Positions 1 to 8,221 of a DNA stretch of 64,000 nt are shown here, in pieces (position 1 is the first letter of the stretch; each line of letters starts with the position of its first letter). Made by a program: the position numbers and the translations under genes. Location of the stretch: assembly GCF_001672295.1 (NCBI RefSeq), contig NZ_JXMS01000014.1, forward strand, positions 19,545 through 83,544, in the 5' to 3' direction. Origin of the DNA: Halodesulfovibrio spirochaetisodalis. GTDB lineage: Bacteria > Desulfobacterota > Desulfovibrionia > Desulfovibrionales > Desulfovibrionaceae. The notes below the pieces were generated by a model that worked only from the letters and a program-made list of their open reading frames with translations, searched no databases and was not told the origin of the DNA.

Positions 1-748
1 CAAGCGGAACATCTTGCATGCAGTCAGGAAGGTTTTTGTTTGTCAGGCATGATATGCCAAGAACTTTTAAACCGAGATGACGTGCGGCAATAACTTCCAT
101 AACGGTAGACATTCCGACCGCGTCAGCACCCAGCTGTTTGTACATTCGGGTTTCGGCAGGAGTTTCCATCTGAGGACCGTGTACTCCGGCATAGATGCCA
201 CGCTCAAGACGGATGCCAATTTTAGCTGCTTCTTCCATGGCACAGGCGATCAATTGCGGGTCATACGCCTGACTCATGTCAGGAAAGCGCGGGCCCCATT
301 CGTCGACATTGCTTCCGGAGAGCGGAGTGCGTCCTGTGAAGTTGATATGGTCGGTAATTGCCATGAGTGTTCCGGCATCCCAGTGGGGAATAAGGCAGCC
401 TGCGGCATTGGTGGCAATGTATGTTTCAATGCCGAGCATGGCCATAACACGGACGCCCATGCTTACTTCTGCAGGTGAGTAGCCCTCGTACAGGTGATTT
501 CTTCCTTGCTGGAGTACTACAGGAACGTCGGCAATTGTGCCGAAAACAAATTGTCCTGCATGAGATTCCACTGTTGAATGCGGGAAATCAATGATGTCGT
601 TGTAGGAAATTGTTTCGGTGATTGCGACTGTGTTCGCAAAATCACCAAGGCCAGTGCCCAGAGCTATACCGATTTTAGGATTAAGATCGGTTTTTGCAAG
701 CTCTTTGATTGACTGTACTGCGTTATGTACTTTATTCAAACTTTGCAT
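1..748 (-). CDS. punA: Purine nucleoside phosphorylase, 3' end outside window
   Basis: The protein should cleave purine (deoxy)ribonucleosides with phosphate to the free base and (deoxy)ribose 1-phosphate, for cytoplasmic purine salvage. Translation from the ATG at 746-748 gives about 249 residues with the trimeric PNP-I pattern in order: GTGLGDF near the N-terminus (phosphate loop), SHAGQ, NAAG, ITDHINFTG, GPRFPDMS, a GVHGPQMETPAE segment and GADAVGMSTV (base and ribose site). No stop is reached before base 1, so the C-terminal end is missing; the family is usually about 270 residues, so little is lost. It is divergent from motA across 120 bp. Family assignment is firm; specificity (inosine/guanosine or broader) cannot be read. 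Confidence 0.93.
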   Translation of the reverse strand, partial: MQSLNKVHNAVQSIKELAKTDLNPKIGIALGTGLGDFANTVAITETISYNDIIDFPHSTVESHAGQFVFGTIADVPVVLQQGRNHLYEGYSPAEVSMGVRVMAMLGIETYIATNAAGCLIPHWDAGTLMAITDHINFTGRTPLSGSNVDEWGPRFPDMSQAYDPQLIACAMEEAAKIGIRLERGIYAGVHGPQMETPAETRMYKQLGADAVGMSTVMEVIAARHLGLKVLGISCLTNKNLPDCMQDVPL

Positions 749-868
749 AACCTGCTATACCTATTGTAGATTGTAGGGAGAACATGCCCCGTAATGGGTT
801 TGACGGAGCATGATGCAGTTACATTTTGTGATAATTATACGAACCCGCCTGTTACATAGGTTTAATAT

Positions 869-1627
869 ATGGATATTGCAACTCTTCTCGGGGTCGTTGT
901 TGGTTTTGCTCTTGTTACTGGCGCCATTTTTATGGGGGGAAGTGTTGGTGACTTCATTAACATACCGGGAGCAATGATTGTATTCGGTGGTTCCGGTGCA
1001 GCTATATTTGTAACTTTTCCTTTAGAGGAAGTGGCATTCGCTATCGGAAGTGTAGTGAGAGTGTTTGCCTCCCGACGTACTAAGCCTGCCGAAGTTGTTA
1101 ACACAATGGTACGCATTGCTGAAATCAGTCGCCGTGAAGGTCTGGTTGCACTTGAAAATATTAAAAGTGAAAGTCCGCTGCTCAAAAAAGCATGTCAGCT
1201 TATTGCTGATAATGCTGATCCAGATATTATCCACGACACATTAAAAATTGAAATTTTATCAATGAAACGCAGGCAAAATATTGCCATAGCAGTTTTTAAC
1301 AGGCTGGGTGCTGTTGCACCTGCTTTCGGGATGATCGGTACTCTTATCGGTCTGGTTCAGATGCTTGCTCATCTGGATGACCCTTCCAGTATTGGTCCTG
1401 CAATGGCTGTTGCGCTTTTGACAACATTCTACGGTGCGTTGCTTGCTAACCTGCTCTTCCTTCCAATGGCTGGTAAGCTTAAAGCGCGAACTCTTCAGGA
1501 AGAGATTCAGCTGAATGTTATTTTTGAGGGTGCAAAGTGTATTCTTGAAAACAACAACCCTCGATTAGTATACGAAAAATTGAGCTCATTCATTCCACCG
1601 GAGGACAGAAAAGATGTTCGACGATAG
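869..1627 (+). CDS. motA: Flagellar motor stator protein MotA (PomA-like)
   Basis: Inner-membrane subunit of the ion-driven flagellar stator, partner of MotB. The 252 residues show four hydrophobic segments: two near the N-terminus (starting MDIATLLGVVVGFALV) and two in the second half (APAFGMIGTLIGLVQML and the ALLTTFYGALLANLLF region). Between them is a charged cytoplasmic loop that would contact the rotor protein FliG. The length matches the PomA/sodium-type branch more than the longer E. coli MotA, but coupling ion is an inference. The start has only a weak AGG upstream. The 3' end overlaps motB by 14 bp, so the two are translationally coupled. Confidence 0.95.
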   Translation: MDIATLLGVVVGFALVTGAIFMGGSVGDFINIPGAMIVFGGSGAAIFVTFPLEEVAFAIGSVVRVFASRRTKPAEVVNTMVRIAEISRREGLVALENIKSESPLLKKACQLIADNADPDIIHDTLKIEILSMKRRQNIAIAVFNRLGAVAPAFGMIGTLIGLVQMLAHLDDPSSIGPAMAVALLTTFYGALLANLLFLPMAGKLKARTLQEEIQLNVIFEGAKCILENNNPRLVYEKLSSFIPPEDRKDVRR

Positions 1628-2351
1628 AGATGAATATGTTGATGAAGAGATTGCAGACGAAGCGCAAGGAGACACTTGGATTACGACTTTTGCGGATATG
1701 GTAACCCTGCTTCTTGCATTCTTTGTACTCCTTTTTTCCATGTCTGTTATTGATGAAAAGCAATTTACAGATTCGTTTTTAACTGTTCGGCAGGTTTTTG
1801 GTGGGGATGACCAGAACTTGCTGACAACAAAAGTGCGACAGGATGATTCCGCAATTTTGGAATCTGTCCGCTTACAAAAACAGCTTATCGAAGCGCAGCG
1901 TCAGGTATATTCTGATATGCGTACCTACCTTAACAAGAAGGGGCTTGAGGGGCAGATCGGGGCTGTTTTTGATGAAGGTGTAATTACACTTCGTCTTCCT
2001 GCTGCGGCTATGTTTGAAAACGGCAAAGTGACGTTAAGCAGCGAAGGCTACAGGTTGTTAGAGGAAATGCGCCAGTTATTTTTGAAGAATAAAGCTCAGG
2101 TTATCAACATCAAAGGGTACACTGATGATTTGCAACCGAGCCCTTCAAGCAGATACAGAGATAACTGGGAAATATCAGCATTGCGTGCAGTCAATGTTCT
2201 GCGTTACTATATTGAGCATGGCATTGAGCCACAGCGGTTGACAGCAACCGGGCTTGGTGACCTTGATCCGCTCATGCCTAACATTAATGAAGCGAACAGA
2301 GCGCAGAACCGACGAGTTGAATTTGTTTTTGAAAGACGGGTGGGCAAGTAG
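1614..2351 (+). CDS. motB: Flagellar motor stator protein MotB with OmpA domain
   Basis: Partner of MotA; anchors the stator to peptidoglycan. After an acidic N-terminus comes a single membrane helix with the signature TTFADMVTLLLAFFVLLFSM, whose Asp is the ion-carrying residue of the family. This is followed by a periplasmic linker and a C-terminal OmpA/MotB peptidoglycan-binding domain (about residues 130-240) with the INIKGYTDD, NWEISALRAVNVLRYY and NRRVEFVF motifs. The TTFADM wording resembles PomB. Length 245 residues is normal. The start lies inside the end of motA, with GGAGGACAG upstream as ribosome binding site. Confidence 0.95.
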   Translation: MFDDRDEYVDEEIADEAQGDTWITTFADMVTLLLAFFVLLFSMSVIDEKQFTDSFLTVRQVFGGDDQNLLTTKVRQDDSAILESVRLQKQLIEAQRQVYSDMRTYLNKKGLEGQIGAVFDEGVITLRLPAAAMFENGKVTLSSEGYRLLEEMRQLFLKNKAQVINIKGYTDDLQPSPSSRYRDNWEISALRAVNVLRYYIEHGIEPQRLTATGLGDLDPLMPNINEANRAQNRRVEFVFERRVGK

Positions 2352-2353
2352 CC

Positions 2354-2737
2354 ATGAGTAATCTTGAATTTACTATGCCAACAAATGGTAATGAGCGTCG
2401 CAGAGCTTTTAGAGCAAAGGCGTACGGTGTGTCTGTAACCTTTGATGAGCAAAATGTGACTTGCGATATTCTGGACGTCAGTGTAACAGGGTTCGCGATA
2501 AAAAATGACTTAGCATTCTTAAGAGAGGGCTCTGAACACTCAATTTCTATCAATGTTGCAGGGAAGAGCTATCTTTCCGATCTTACTTGTAGAGTGGTCA
2601 GAATACTTGATAATGGGATAATTGGCTGCGATTTCCGCACTCTTGATCGCAGACAGGAAGCACGGCTTGACCGGCTTGTGCTTGAGTTACAAAAGCGAAT
2701 GATCGCTAAGAAAAAAGAAAAATCTGCAACTGAGTAG
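2354..2737 (+). CDS. PilZ domain protein
   Basis: A 127-residue, single-domain protein. It carries the two c-di-GMP contacts of the PilZ family: the RxxxR motif (ERRRAFR, about residues 15-21) and DxSxxG (DVSVTG, about residues 42-47). It starts 2 bp after the motB stop, so it is co-transcribed and probably translationally coupled with the stator genes. That position suggests a YcgR-like brake acting on the motor in response to c-di-GMP. Binding residues are seen; the motor role is inferred from context. No YcgR N-terminal domain is present. Confidence 0.88.
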   Translation: MSNLEFTMPTNGNERRRAFRAKAYGVSVTFDEQNVTCDILDVSVTGFAIKNDLAFLREGSEHSISINVAGKSYLSDLTCRVVRILDNGIIGCDFRTLDRRQEARLDRLVLELQKRMIAKKKEKSATE

Positions 2738-2760
2738 GTTGCAAAAATCGAGGGTAATAC

Positions 2761-4179
2761 GTGCAGAATACAAACCACAAGGTACTGGTGGCGAACAGAG
2801 GGGAGATTGCCATCCGTATCATGCAGGCTTGTCAAAAGCTTGGTTTAGGTTTTGTCTGCGTTTACACCGCAGAAGATAGTGCTTCTGGTCATGTTCGCAT
2901 GGCCAAAGAGCACGGGGGCGAAAAAAGCCTCTATCGTGTTTCTTCTTATCAGGATGCAAACGAACTGTTAGCTGTGGCTGATGAATCAGGTGCGACTGCT
3001 ATTCATCCGGGCTATGGCTTTTTTGCAGAAGATTATCGTTTTGCACGCCGTGTAACGCAGCGCGAAAATAAACTTATTTTTATCGGTCCTTCATGGAGAA
3101 TTATTCGTGAACTGGGCGATAAAATTAATACTAAGCGTCTTGCGCGAAGCTTGGAAGTACCTACCGTGCCGGGCTCTGACCGTCCGGTTTACGATGAACT
3201 TGAAGCAGAAAAGATTGCTCGTCAGCTTTTCGAGTTTCAGGAAGAACAGGGCATTGAACGCCCTATGGTACTTGTAAAAGCATCCGCAGGTGGTGGCGGC
3301 ATGGGTATTGAAGAGGTATATGATATTGACCTCTTTAAATCTGTGTACCGTCGTATCCGCAGCTATTCTCTTCGTCAGTTCAGCGACGAAGGTGTGCTTA
3401 TTGAACAGCGCATCAAAGACTTCAACCACTTGGAAGTACAGATCGTGTCCGACCGTACTGGAAAAAATCCAGTACATTTTGGCACACGTAACTGCTCTAT
3501 CCAGTCTACCGGTCTTCAAAAACGCCTTGAAATCGCCCCGGGTTTTGACCCTAGCTCCATTAACTACACATTCGACGCCCAGAAAGTTCTGGACGATATT
3601 ACCGAATACTCTCTCGCTATGGCGCGCAAGGTTGGTTACGATAACGTAGGCACATGGGAGTGGATTGTGACCCGCGACGGTCGCCCGTTCCTCATGGAAG
3701 TAAACACACGTATTCAGGTTGAGAACGGTGTGTCTGCTATGATTTCCCGCGTTAACGGACAGGCTGGTGTAGACCTTATTGCAGAGCAGATCCGCGTTGG
3801 TTTGGGAGAACCTCTTGGGTACACTCAGGATGCCGTCACCTTCGAAGGTGTTGGTATTGAGTACCGCCTTATTGCTGAAAACCCTGAGATGAAATTTACT
3901 CCATGGGTTGGACGCATTGAGGATTTCGGTTGGGATAAACACGAATGGCTTCAGATGCACACACATGTTCCGACAGATGTTGCATACGATATTCCGACCG
4001 AGTTTGACCCGAACCTTGCCCTTGCTATTATCTGGGGTAAGGACCTGTCTGAGGTAAAAAAACACGGTAAGGAATTCTTGGATGAATTGCGTCTTACAGG
4101 TCGCAATCAGGGTGAGGAATCACTCAAGTCCAATGTTAACTTCCTGCGCATTAAGACTGACGAAATCCTTAAGTTTTAG
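2761..4179 (+). CDS. Biotin carboxylase-like ATP-grasp subunit (divergent AccC)
   Basis: Expected to carboxylate biotin on a carrier protein using ATP and bicarbonate, the first half of acetyl-CoA (or related acyl-CoA) carboxylation. The 472 residues show the biotin carboxylase order: VLVANRGEIAIRIM at the N-terminus, HPGYGFFAED, the ATP-grasp glycine loop ASAGGGGMGIEE, a FGTRNCSIQ segment, and EVNTRIQVENGV near residue 320. Several normally fixed positions differ: ERDCS reads TRNCS, the following Arg pair is Ser-Thr, and QVEH reads QVEN. GTG start with GAGGG upstream. It is followed by the carboxyltransferase gene after a 62-bp gap. Called AccC-like rather than AccC because of these changes. 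Confidence 0.85.
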   Translation: MQNTNHKVLVANRGEIAIRIMQACQKLGLGFVCVYTAEDSASGHVRMAKEHGGEKSLYRVSSYQDANELLAVADESGATAIHPGYGFFAEDYRFARRVTQRENKLIFIGPSWRIIRELGDKINTKRLARSLEVPTVPGSDRPVYDELEAEKIARQLFEFQEEQGIERPMVLVKASAGGGGMGIEEVYDIDLFKSVYRRIRSYSLRQFSDEGVLIEQRIKDFNHLEVQIVSDRTGKNPVHFGTRNCSIQSTGLQKRLEIAPGFDPSSINYTFDAQKVLDDITEYSLAMARKVGYDNVGTWEWIVTRDGRPFLMEVNTRIQVENGVSAMISRVNGQAGVDLIAEQIRVGLGEPLGYTQDAVTFEGVGIEYRLIAENPEMKFTPWVGRIEDFGWDKHEWLQMHTHVPTDVAYDIPTEFDPNLALAIIWGKDLSEVKKHGKEFLDELRLTGRNQGEESLKSNVNFLRIKTDEILKF

Positions 4180-4241
4180 TGCACATCCGGAACGCTCAGT
4201 AAAGCATTATCAACCCCGCCTAGCGGCGCGGGGGAGAATAT

Positions 4242-6503
4242 ATGGATACCGAAAAGAGAACACAGCATTTAACCGAACGTCTTACGTACATCAAAGACAT
4301 ATTCGGTGATAAGCAGCAGGAAAATATCCGTCTGCTTGAATCAAAACTTGAAGAGTTCATGCAGCGCGAGAACGGCTTGTCAAATGATGACAAGTTTGCA
4401 GCTCTCGTGACGCTTGAAGATCTTTTTGGTTTTGTAGAACGCAATCTTGAAAATGAACTTACCGCGATGGACAAGGTGCGCATTGTGCGTCACTCACAGC
4501 GTATCTGCCTTCGTGATATCTTAGAAAACGTATACGATAACTACACCGAAATCGGTGGTAAGGACGAAAACAGCATTGACCCGTCAATGCTGATTGCTCG
4601 TGCGTACATTACTCGTCGCAGCGGTAAGCGTGTCTACCATCAGCCGGTTATGGTTATTGGTCAGGAAAAAGGTCACGGCGAAGAGTTCCGTAACGGTGGC
4701 TCTGTAAAACCATGGGGTAATGCTAAGGCGTTGCACTACATGAAGGTTGCCGAAACCGAGAACATTCCTGTGCACACATTTGTTTTCACACCGGGCTCAT
4801 ACCCGATTGAAGACGCTCCGGGCGCAGCACAGCAGATTGCTAAGAACCTGTATGAAATGGCAGCACTCAGTGTACCTGTTGTATCCATCTTCTCTGAAGG
4901 CGGATCTGGCGGTGCAGAAGCTATTGGCCTTGGCGACAGCCGTCTGATGCTTTCACACGGGTACTACTCTGTTATTTCTCCTGAAGGTGCGGCTGCTATT
5001 GAGGGTCGTATCCGTGGTGGAGAGCGCGCTGGCTCTGAACTTGTAGAAAAATGCGCACATCAGCTTAAAATCACTGCTGATGATAACGTGCGCATGGGCT
5101 ACATTGATCACAAAATTCAGGAGCCTGCCCTTGGTGCACGTCCGTACCATTATGACTTCTTCCGCAGTCTGCGTCAGGAAGTTATCCGTGCAACTGATGA
5201 AGTTGTATTGAACGTAAAAGGATTTTCTCCTTTCCGTGCAATGGCGCTTCGTCGTCGCAAAGGCAAGTCCATTGAAGATCTTGATCTCGAGAACATTCAT
5301 GTACGCTGGAGCCTGAGCAAAAAGGCTCGTGCTCGTCTTATCGCCAAGCGTCACGCGAAGTTTAATAAACTCTCCAAATCTGCTTTCATCGATCGCCGTC
5401 CGGTACATCGCCGCGTGGCAGCATGGTTCGTAGAAAAAGGTTGGGATACTTACTCCTACTTTAAATACGATCTGTGGCGTTCACATCAGAAAAAACTGAT
5501 GTACGCAGTAGAAGAGGTGGATGCGGAAGCCCGTGTTTTGATGGATAAAGTGAAAGCCCCTTGGAAAAAAATTACCAAGGCAATTCCTGCCAACACTTCC
5601 AAAGCTGACAAAGAGAAAGAACTTACAATGCTTTCTCAGTGGGACGAGGAAGATCAGGGCAAAGGGCAGTGGAGCTACATTTCTCCACGTGCTAAAGATG
5701 ACCGTGCGATCACATGTCCGAATGCAGATACTCATGGTTGTCAGGACCTTTGGGCACCTGACCTCTTTGGTGAGTACGCTGGCGTGTGTAACAGTTGTGG
5801 CCACCACTTCCCTATGGAATACCAGTGGTACATGCACAATATCTTTGATCCGGGCTCTATCTTTGAGTTTAATACCGAAGTAGAATCTGCTAACCCGCTT
5901 GGTTTTGAGGGCTTTGACCTTAAGCTTGAGCAGGCAAAAAATAAAACCGGTCTTAAATCTTCCTGCACGACCTTTGAGGCACGTATTAACAACGTTAAAG
6001 TTGTTGTTGCGACCCTCATTGCACCGTTCCGCGGTGGTACTGTGGGTGCTGCAGAAGGTGAAAAGTTTATTCAGGCTGCAGAACGTGCGAAGAAGAAACG
6101 CTTCCCGTTCATCAGTTATGTTCACGGCACTGCCGGTATTCGTATTCAGGAAGGTGTTAACGGCGTAATTCAGATGCCTCGATGTACAATGGCTGTTCGC
6201 CGTTACATCGATGCTGGTGGTCTGTATCTCGTATTGTACGACACTAACTCTTATGCAGGTCCGCTTGCGAGTTTCCTTGGTTGTTCTCCGTACCAGTTTG
6301 CAATCCGTTCTTCTAACATCGGTTTTGCAGGTCCTGGTGTAATTAAAGAGACAACTGGTATGGATATTCCACCAGATTACCATCGTGCACAGAAGGCGCT
6401 CAGCCGTGGTCACATCCAGGGTATCTGGGACCGTCGTGATTCCCGACATAATTTATCTCAGGCACTCATGACGATGGGCGGCCGTAACCTTTACTACCGT
6501 TAG
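4242..6503 (+). CDS. Fused carboxyltransferase, AccA-type then AccD-type halves
   Basis: Should transfer the carboxyl group from carboxybiotin to an acyl-CoA, most likely acetyl-CoA to give malonyl-CoA. The N-terminal half holds the alpha-type crotonase fold with GSYPIEDAPGAAQQIAKNLY, SEGGSGGAEAIGLGD and YYSVISPEGAAAIEGR. A charged linker follows (about residues 330-470). The C-terminal half is beta-type: a Cys zinc-ribbon (CPNADTHGC and CNSCG, about residues 490-520), then VATLIAPFRGGTVGAAEGEK and the SSNIGFAGPGVIKETTG oxyanion region. Length 753 residues equals AccA plus AccD. A strong GGGGGAG precedes the ATG. The fusion makes the subunits equimolar. Acetyl-CoA as substrate is inferred. 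Confidence 0.88.
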   Translation: MDTEKRTQHLTERLTYIKDIFGDKQQENIRLLESKLEEFMQRENGLSNDDKFAALVTLEDLFGFVERNLENELTAMDKVRIVRHSQRICLRDILENVYDNYTEIGGKDENSIDPSMLIARAYITRRSGKRVYHQPVMVIGQEKGHGEEFRNGGSVKPWGNAKALHYMKVAETENIPVHTFVFTPGSYPIEDAPGAAQQIAKNLYEMAALSVPVVSIFSEGGSGGAEAIGLGDSRLMLSHGYYSVISPEGAAAIEGRIRGGERAGSELVEKCAHQLKITADDNVRMGYIDHKIQEPALGARPYHYDFFRSLRQEVIRATDEVVLNVKGFSPFRAMALRRRKGKSIEDLDLENIHVRWSLSKKARARLIAKRHAKFNKLSKSAFIDRRPVHRRVAAWFVEKGWDTYSYFKYDLWRSHQKKLMYAVEEVDAEARVLMDKVKAPWKKITKAIPANTSKADKEKELTMLSQWDEEDQGKGQWSYISPRAKDDRAITCPNADTHGCQDLWAPDLFGEYAGVCNSCGHHFPMEYQWYMHNIFDPGSIFEFNTEVESANPLGFEGFDLKLEQAKNKTGLKSSCTTFEARINNVKVVVATLIAPFRGGTVGAAEGEKFIQAAERAKKKRFPFISYVHGTAGIRIQEGVNGVIQMPRCTMAVRRYIDAGGLYLVLYDTNSYAGPLASFLGCSPYQFAIRSSNIGFAGPGVIKETTGMDIPPDYHRAQKALSRGHIQGIWDRRDSRHNLSQALMTMGGRNLYYR

Positions 6504-6515
6504 TGGAGGCTTTAG

Positions 6516-7166
6516 ATGCTCGACATTACAAAACTTCTTGAAGAGATTAAAGCTTCTCCGTACGAAGAGCTTGTTATTACAGCTCCTCACACCGGCGTAG
6601 TATCCTTTGGTTCTGTCAAAGAGGGCGACCGTGTTATCGGAGCAACAGGTACTTGGAATGAAATTCCGGGTACTCCTCTTGCTACCTTGCAGCGTGAGCG
6701 TAATGATAAAATTATTCGCGCTACCCAAAAAGGTGTTGTGGAAAAAATCTACACTGAGCTTGAAGGCACATTTGTAGAAGCAGGCACTGAACTAGTTCGC
6801 CTGCGTCACTTCCTTTCCAAGGAAGAAGTCCTCAGCATTATTCTTAAAAAAGCCTTATACTTGTTTGAAGCTCCTGAACGTGCAAAATACTATTTTGCAC
6901 CTGAAGTGGATAGCAAGATTAAAAGTTCCGGTTCTCAGAGTGTGACAGTGCACGATGGAATGGAACTGTTTATCATGTCCCGCATGAAGCGTGAGGCACC
7001 GCTCAACTATTCTGGACCTGACGGCGTAATCTACTCCGTCTACTTCCAGCATAACGAGAACATTGACTCAGGTGCTCCGCTTATCGGTGTATGTCCGCCG
7101 GATCAGCTTGCTCTTATTGAAGACGTAGTTGTCCGCGTACAGACCGAGTGGACTGAACAGGAGTAA
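6516..7166 (+). CDS. Biotinyl/lipoyl-type carrier protein (BCCP-like)
   Basis: Probably the biotin carrier for the two preceding carboxylase subunits, from which it is separated by 12 bp. The 216 residues hold two beta-barrel-like modules: one around residues 18-98 (ITAPHTGVVSFGSVKEGD and IRATQKGVVEKIYTE) and one at 140-192. In the second, SRMKREAPLNYSGPDGVIYS lines up with the biotinyl consensus AMKM...APxDGVV, leaving Lys158 after Met157 as the only candidate for biotinylation. The usual E-A-M-K-M context is lost. Start chosen at the ATG preceded by TGGAGG. Carrier role is inferred from neighbours and fold pattern; an unmodified structural subunit is possible. Confidence 0.7.
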   Translation: MLDITKLLEEIKASPYEELVITAPHTGVVSFGSVKEGDRVIGATGTWNEIPGTPLATLQRERNDKIIRATQKGVVEKIYTELEGTFVEAGTELVRLRHFLSKEEVLSIILKKALYLFEAPERAKYYFAPEVDSKIKSSGSQSVTVHDGMELFIMSRMKREAPLNYSGPDGVIYSVYFQHNENIDSGAPLIGVCPPDQLALIEDVVVRVQTEWTEQE

Positions 7167-7168
7167 GC

Positions 7169-7516
7169 ATGGGTAAAGTTCTGCAGGTTCGTGTTTGGGC
7201 GTCTACATATTCAGAAGATGAAGTTCGACAGGAATGGCCGCGGTTGTATGAACTGGCTTTCCCTAAAGAACAGCAACTCTACGTTGCAAAAACCGGTGTG
7301 ATTGAAATGATTGAAACACTGGTGGATGCGTGTCGTTTTGCTGACTGGTCTGATGAATTAAAAGACTACGCCAAAAAACCGCTTGATGTTCTTTTTGTGC
7401 TCTGCAAAGAGCTCGAGGCTGCATTGAGTGAATGGAATCCGCAGAAAGCTAACCAGCTTACAGACAAAATCGAAGATGCATTATCAGACCTTGAAAAAGA
7501 TTTACCGAACGAGTAA
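7169..7516 (+). CDS. Conserved-looking small protein of carboxylase operon
   Basis: Not recognised. A 115-residue, acidic, largely helical soluble protein with no signal peptide or membrane segment. It begins GKVLQVRVWASTYSEDEVRQ and ends in a helical stretch rich in Glu, Asp and Lys. The ATG lies 2 bp after the upstream stop and is preceded by CAGGAG, so it is translated with the biotinyl protein. The tight coupling suggests an accessory or regulatory part of the acyl-CoA carboxylase complex, but nothing in the sequence proves it. Confidence 0.75.
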   Translation: MGKVLQVRVWASTYSEDEVRQEWPRLYELAFPKEQQLYVAKTGVIEMIETLVDACRFADWSDELKDYAKKPLDVLFVLCKELEAALSEWNPQKANQLTDKIEDALSDLEKDLPNE

Positions 7517-7553
7517 GAATCGTAGATAAAGTTAATTTTAAGGAGCCTCAATA

Positions 7554-8051
7554 ATGCTGAATAAAGTGATGATCATCGGTCGTCTCGGTGCAGACCCCGA
7601 GTTGCGCTACGCGGGTAACGGTACGCCTATCGCTAACTTTAACGTTGCGACAGACGAATCCTATACAGACCGTGAAGGCAACAAACAGGATCGTACTGAA
7701 TGGCACCGCGTGGTTGTCTTCCAGCGTGTGGCTGAGAACTGCGCTAACTACCTTGGCAAAGGAAGCCTTGTGTATGTTGAGGGCAGCCTGCAGACCCGCC
7801 AATGGCAGGATCAGCAGGGACAGACCCGTTATACTACGGAAATTAAAGCACAGCGTGTGCAGTTTCTTGATCGCAAAGGTGATGCAATGCAGCAGGGCGG
7901 CGAACGCCGTTCCTTCCAGCAGAACAACGCTCCGCGTCCGCAGCAGAACAACAATTTCCAGCCGCAACAGCAGCAGTATAATTCCGGGAATGAAGACCTT
8001 GGTCCCGCATTTCCATCAGAAGCTAGTGGAATGGACGACGTACCTTTTTAG
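7554..8051 (+). CDS. ssb: Single-stranded DNA-binding protein
   Basis: Binds single-stranded DNA during replication, recombination and repair. The N-terminal OB fold (about residues 1-110) starts MLNKVMIIGRLGADPELRY and includes TEWHRVVVFQRVAENCANYL and KGSLVYVEGSLQTRQWQD. A Gln/Asn-rich flexible linker follows and the protein ends in the acidic tip GMDDVPF that recruits partner proteins. Length 165 residues is typical. Ribosome site AAGGAG. Followed by a clear terminator at 8081-8113. Confidence 0.97.
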   Translation: MLNKVMIIGRLGADPELRYAGNGTPIANFNVATDESYTDREGNKQDRTEWHRVVVFQRVAENCANYLGKGSLVYVEGSLQTRQWQDQQGQTRYTTEIKAQRVQFLDRKGDAMQQGGERRSFQQNNAPRPQQNNNFQPQQQQYNSGNEDLGPAFPSEASGMDDVPF

Positions 8052-8080
8052 CATACGTTATTCATGTCCTGAAAATAAAA

Positions 8081-8113
8081 GAAGCGAAGTCACAATGTGG
8101 CTTCGCTTTTTTA
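8081..8113 (+). terminator. Rho-independent terminator after ssb
   Basis: AAGCGAAGTCACA pairs imperfectly with TGTGGCTTCGCTT across a short loop, followed by TTTTTTATT. Confidence 0.85.
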
Positions 8114-8221
8114 TTGGTCGTGCGGTGCTGTTCACGAATTCATATATCTGGGTAGGGCGTTGATAGCGTTGGGTACTTCGGATGCTCAAATGTGGGAATT
8201 AATGAGCTAGGGGCTGTTGAG

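Noticed and set aside
800..868. TTGACG upstream of motA as a promoter -35
   Set aside because: The nearest -10-like TGATAAT is 23 bp away, too far for a normal sigma-70 promoter.
3091..4065. Long minus-strand frame (324 codons) opposite the biotin carboxylase-like gene
   Set aside because: Antisense mirror of a strongly coding gene, Cys/Thr/Asn-rich and without a ribosome site.
5481..6449. Long minus-strand frame (322 codons) opposite the fused carboxyltransferase
   Set aside because: Same reason: a codon-bias shadow of the real gene.
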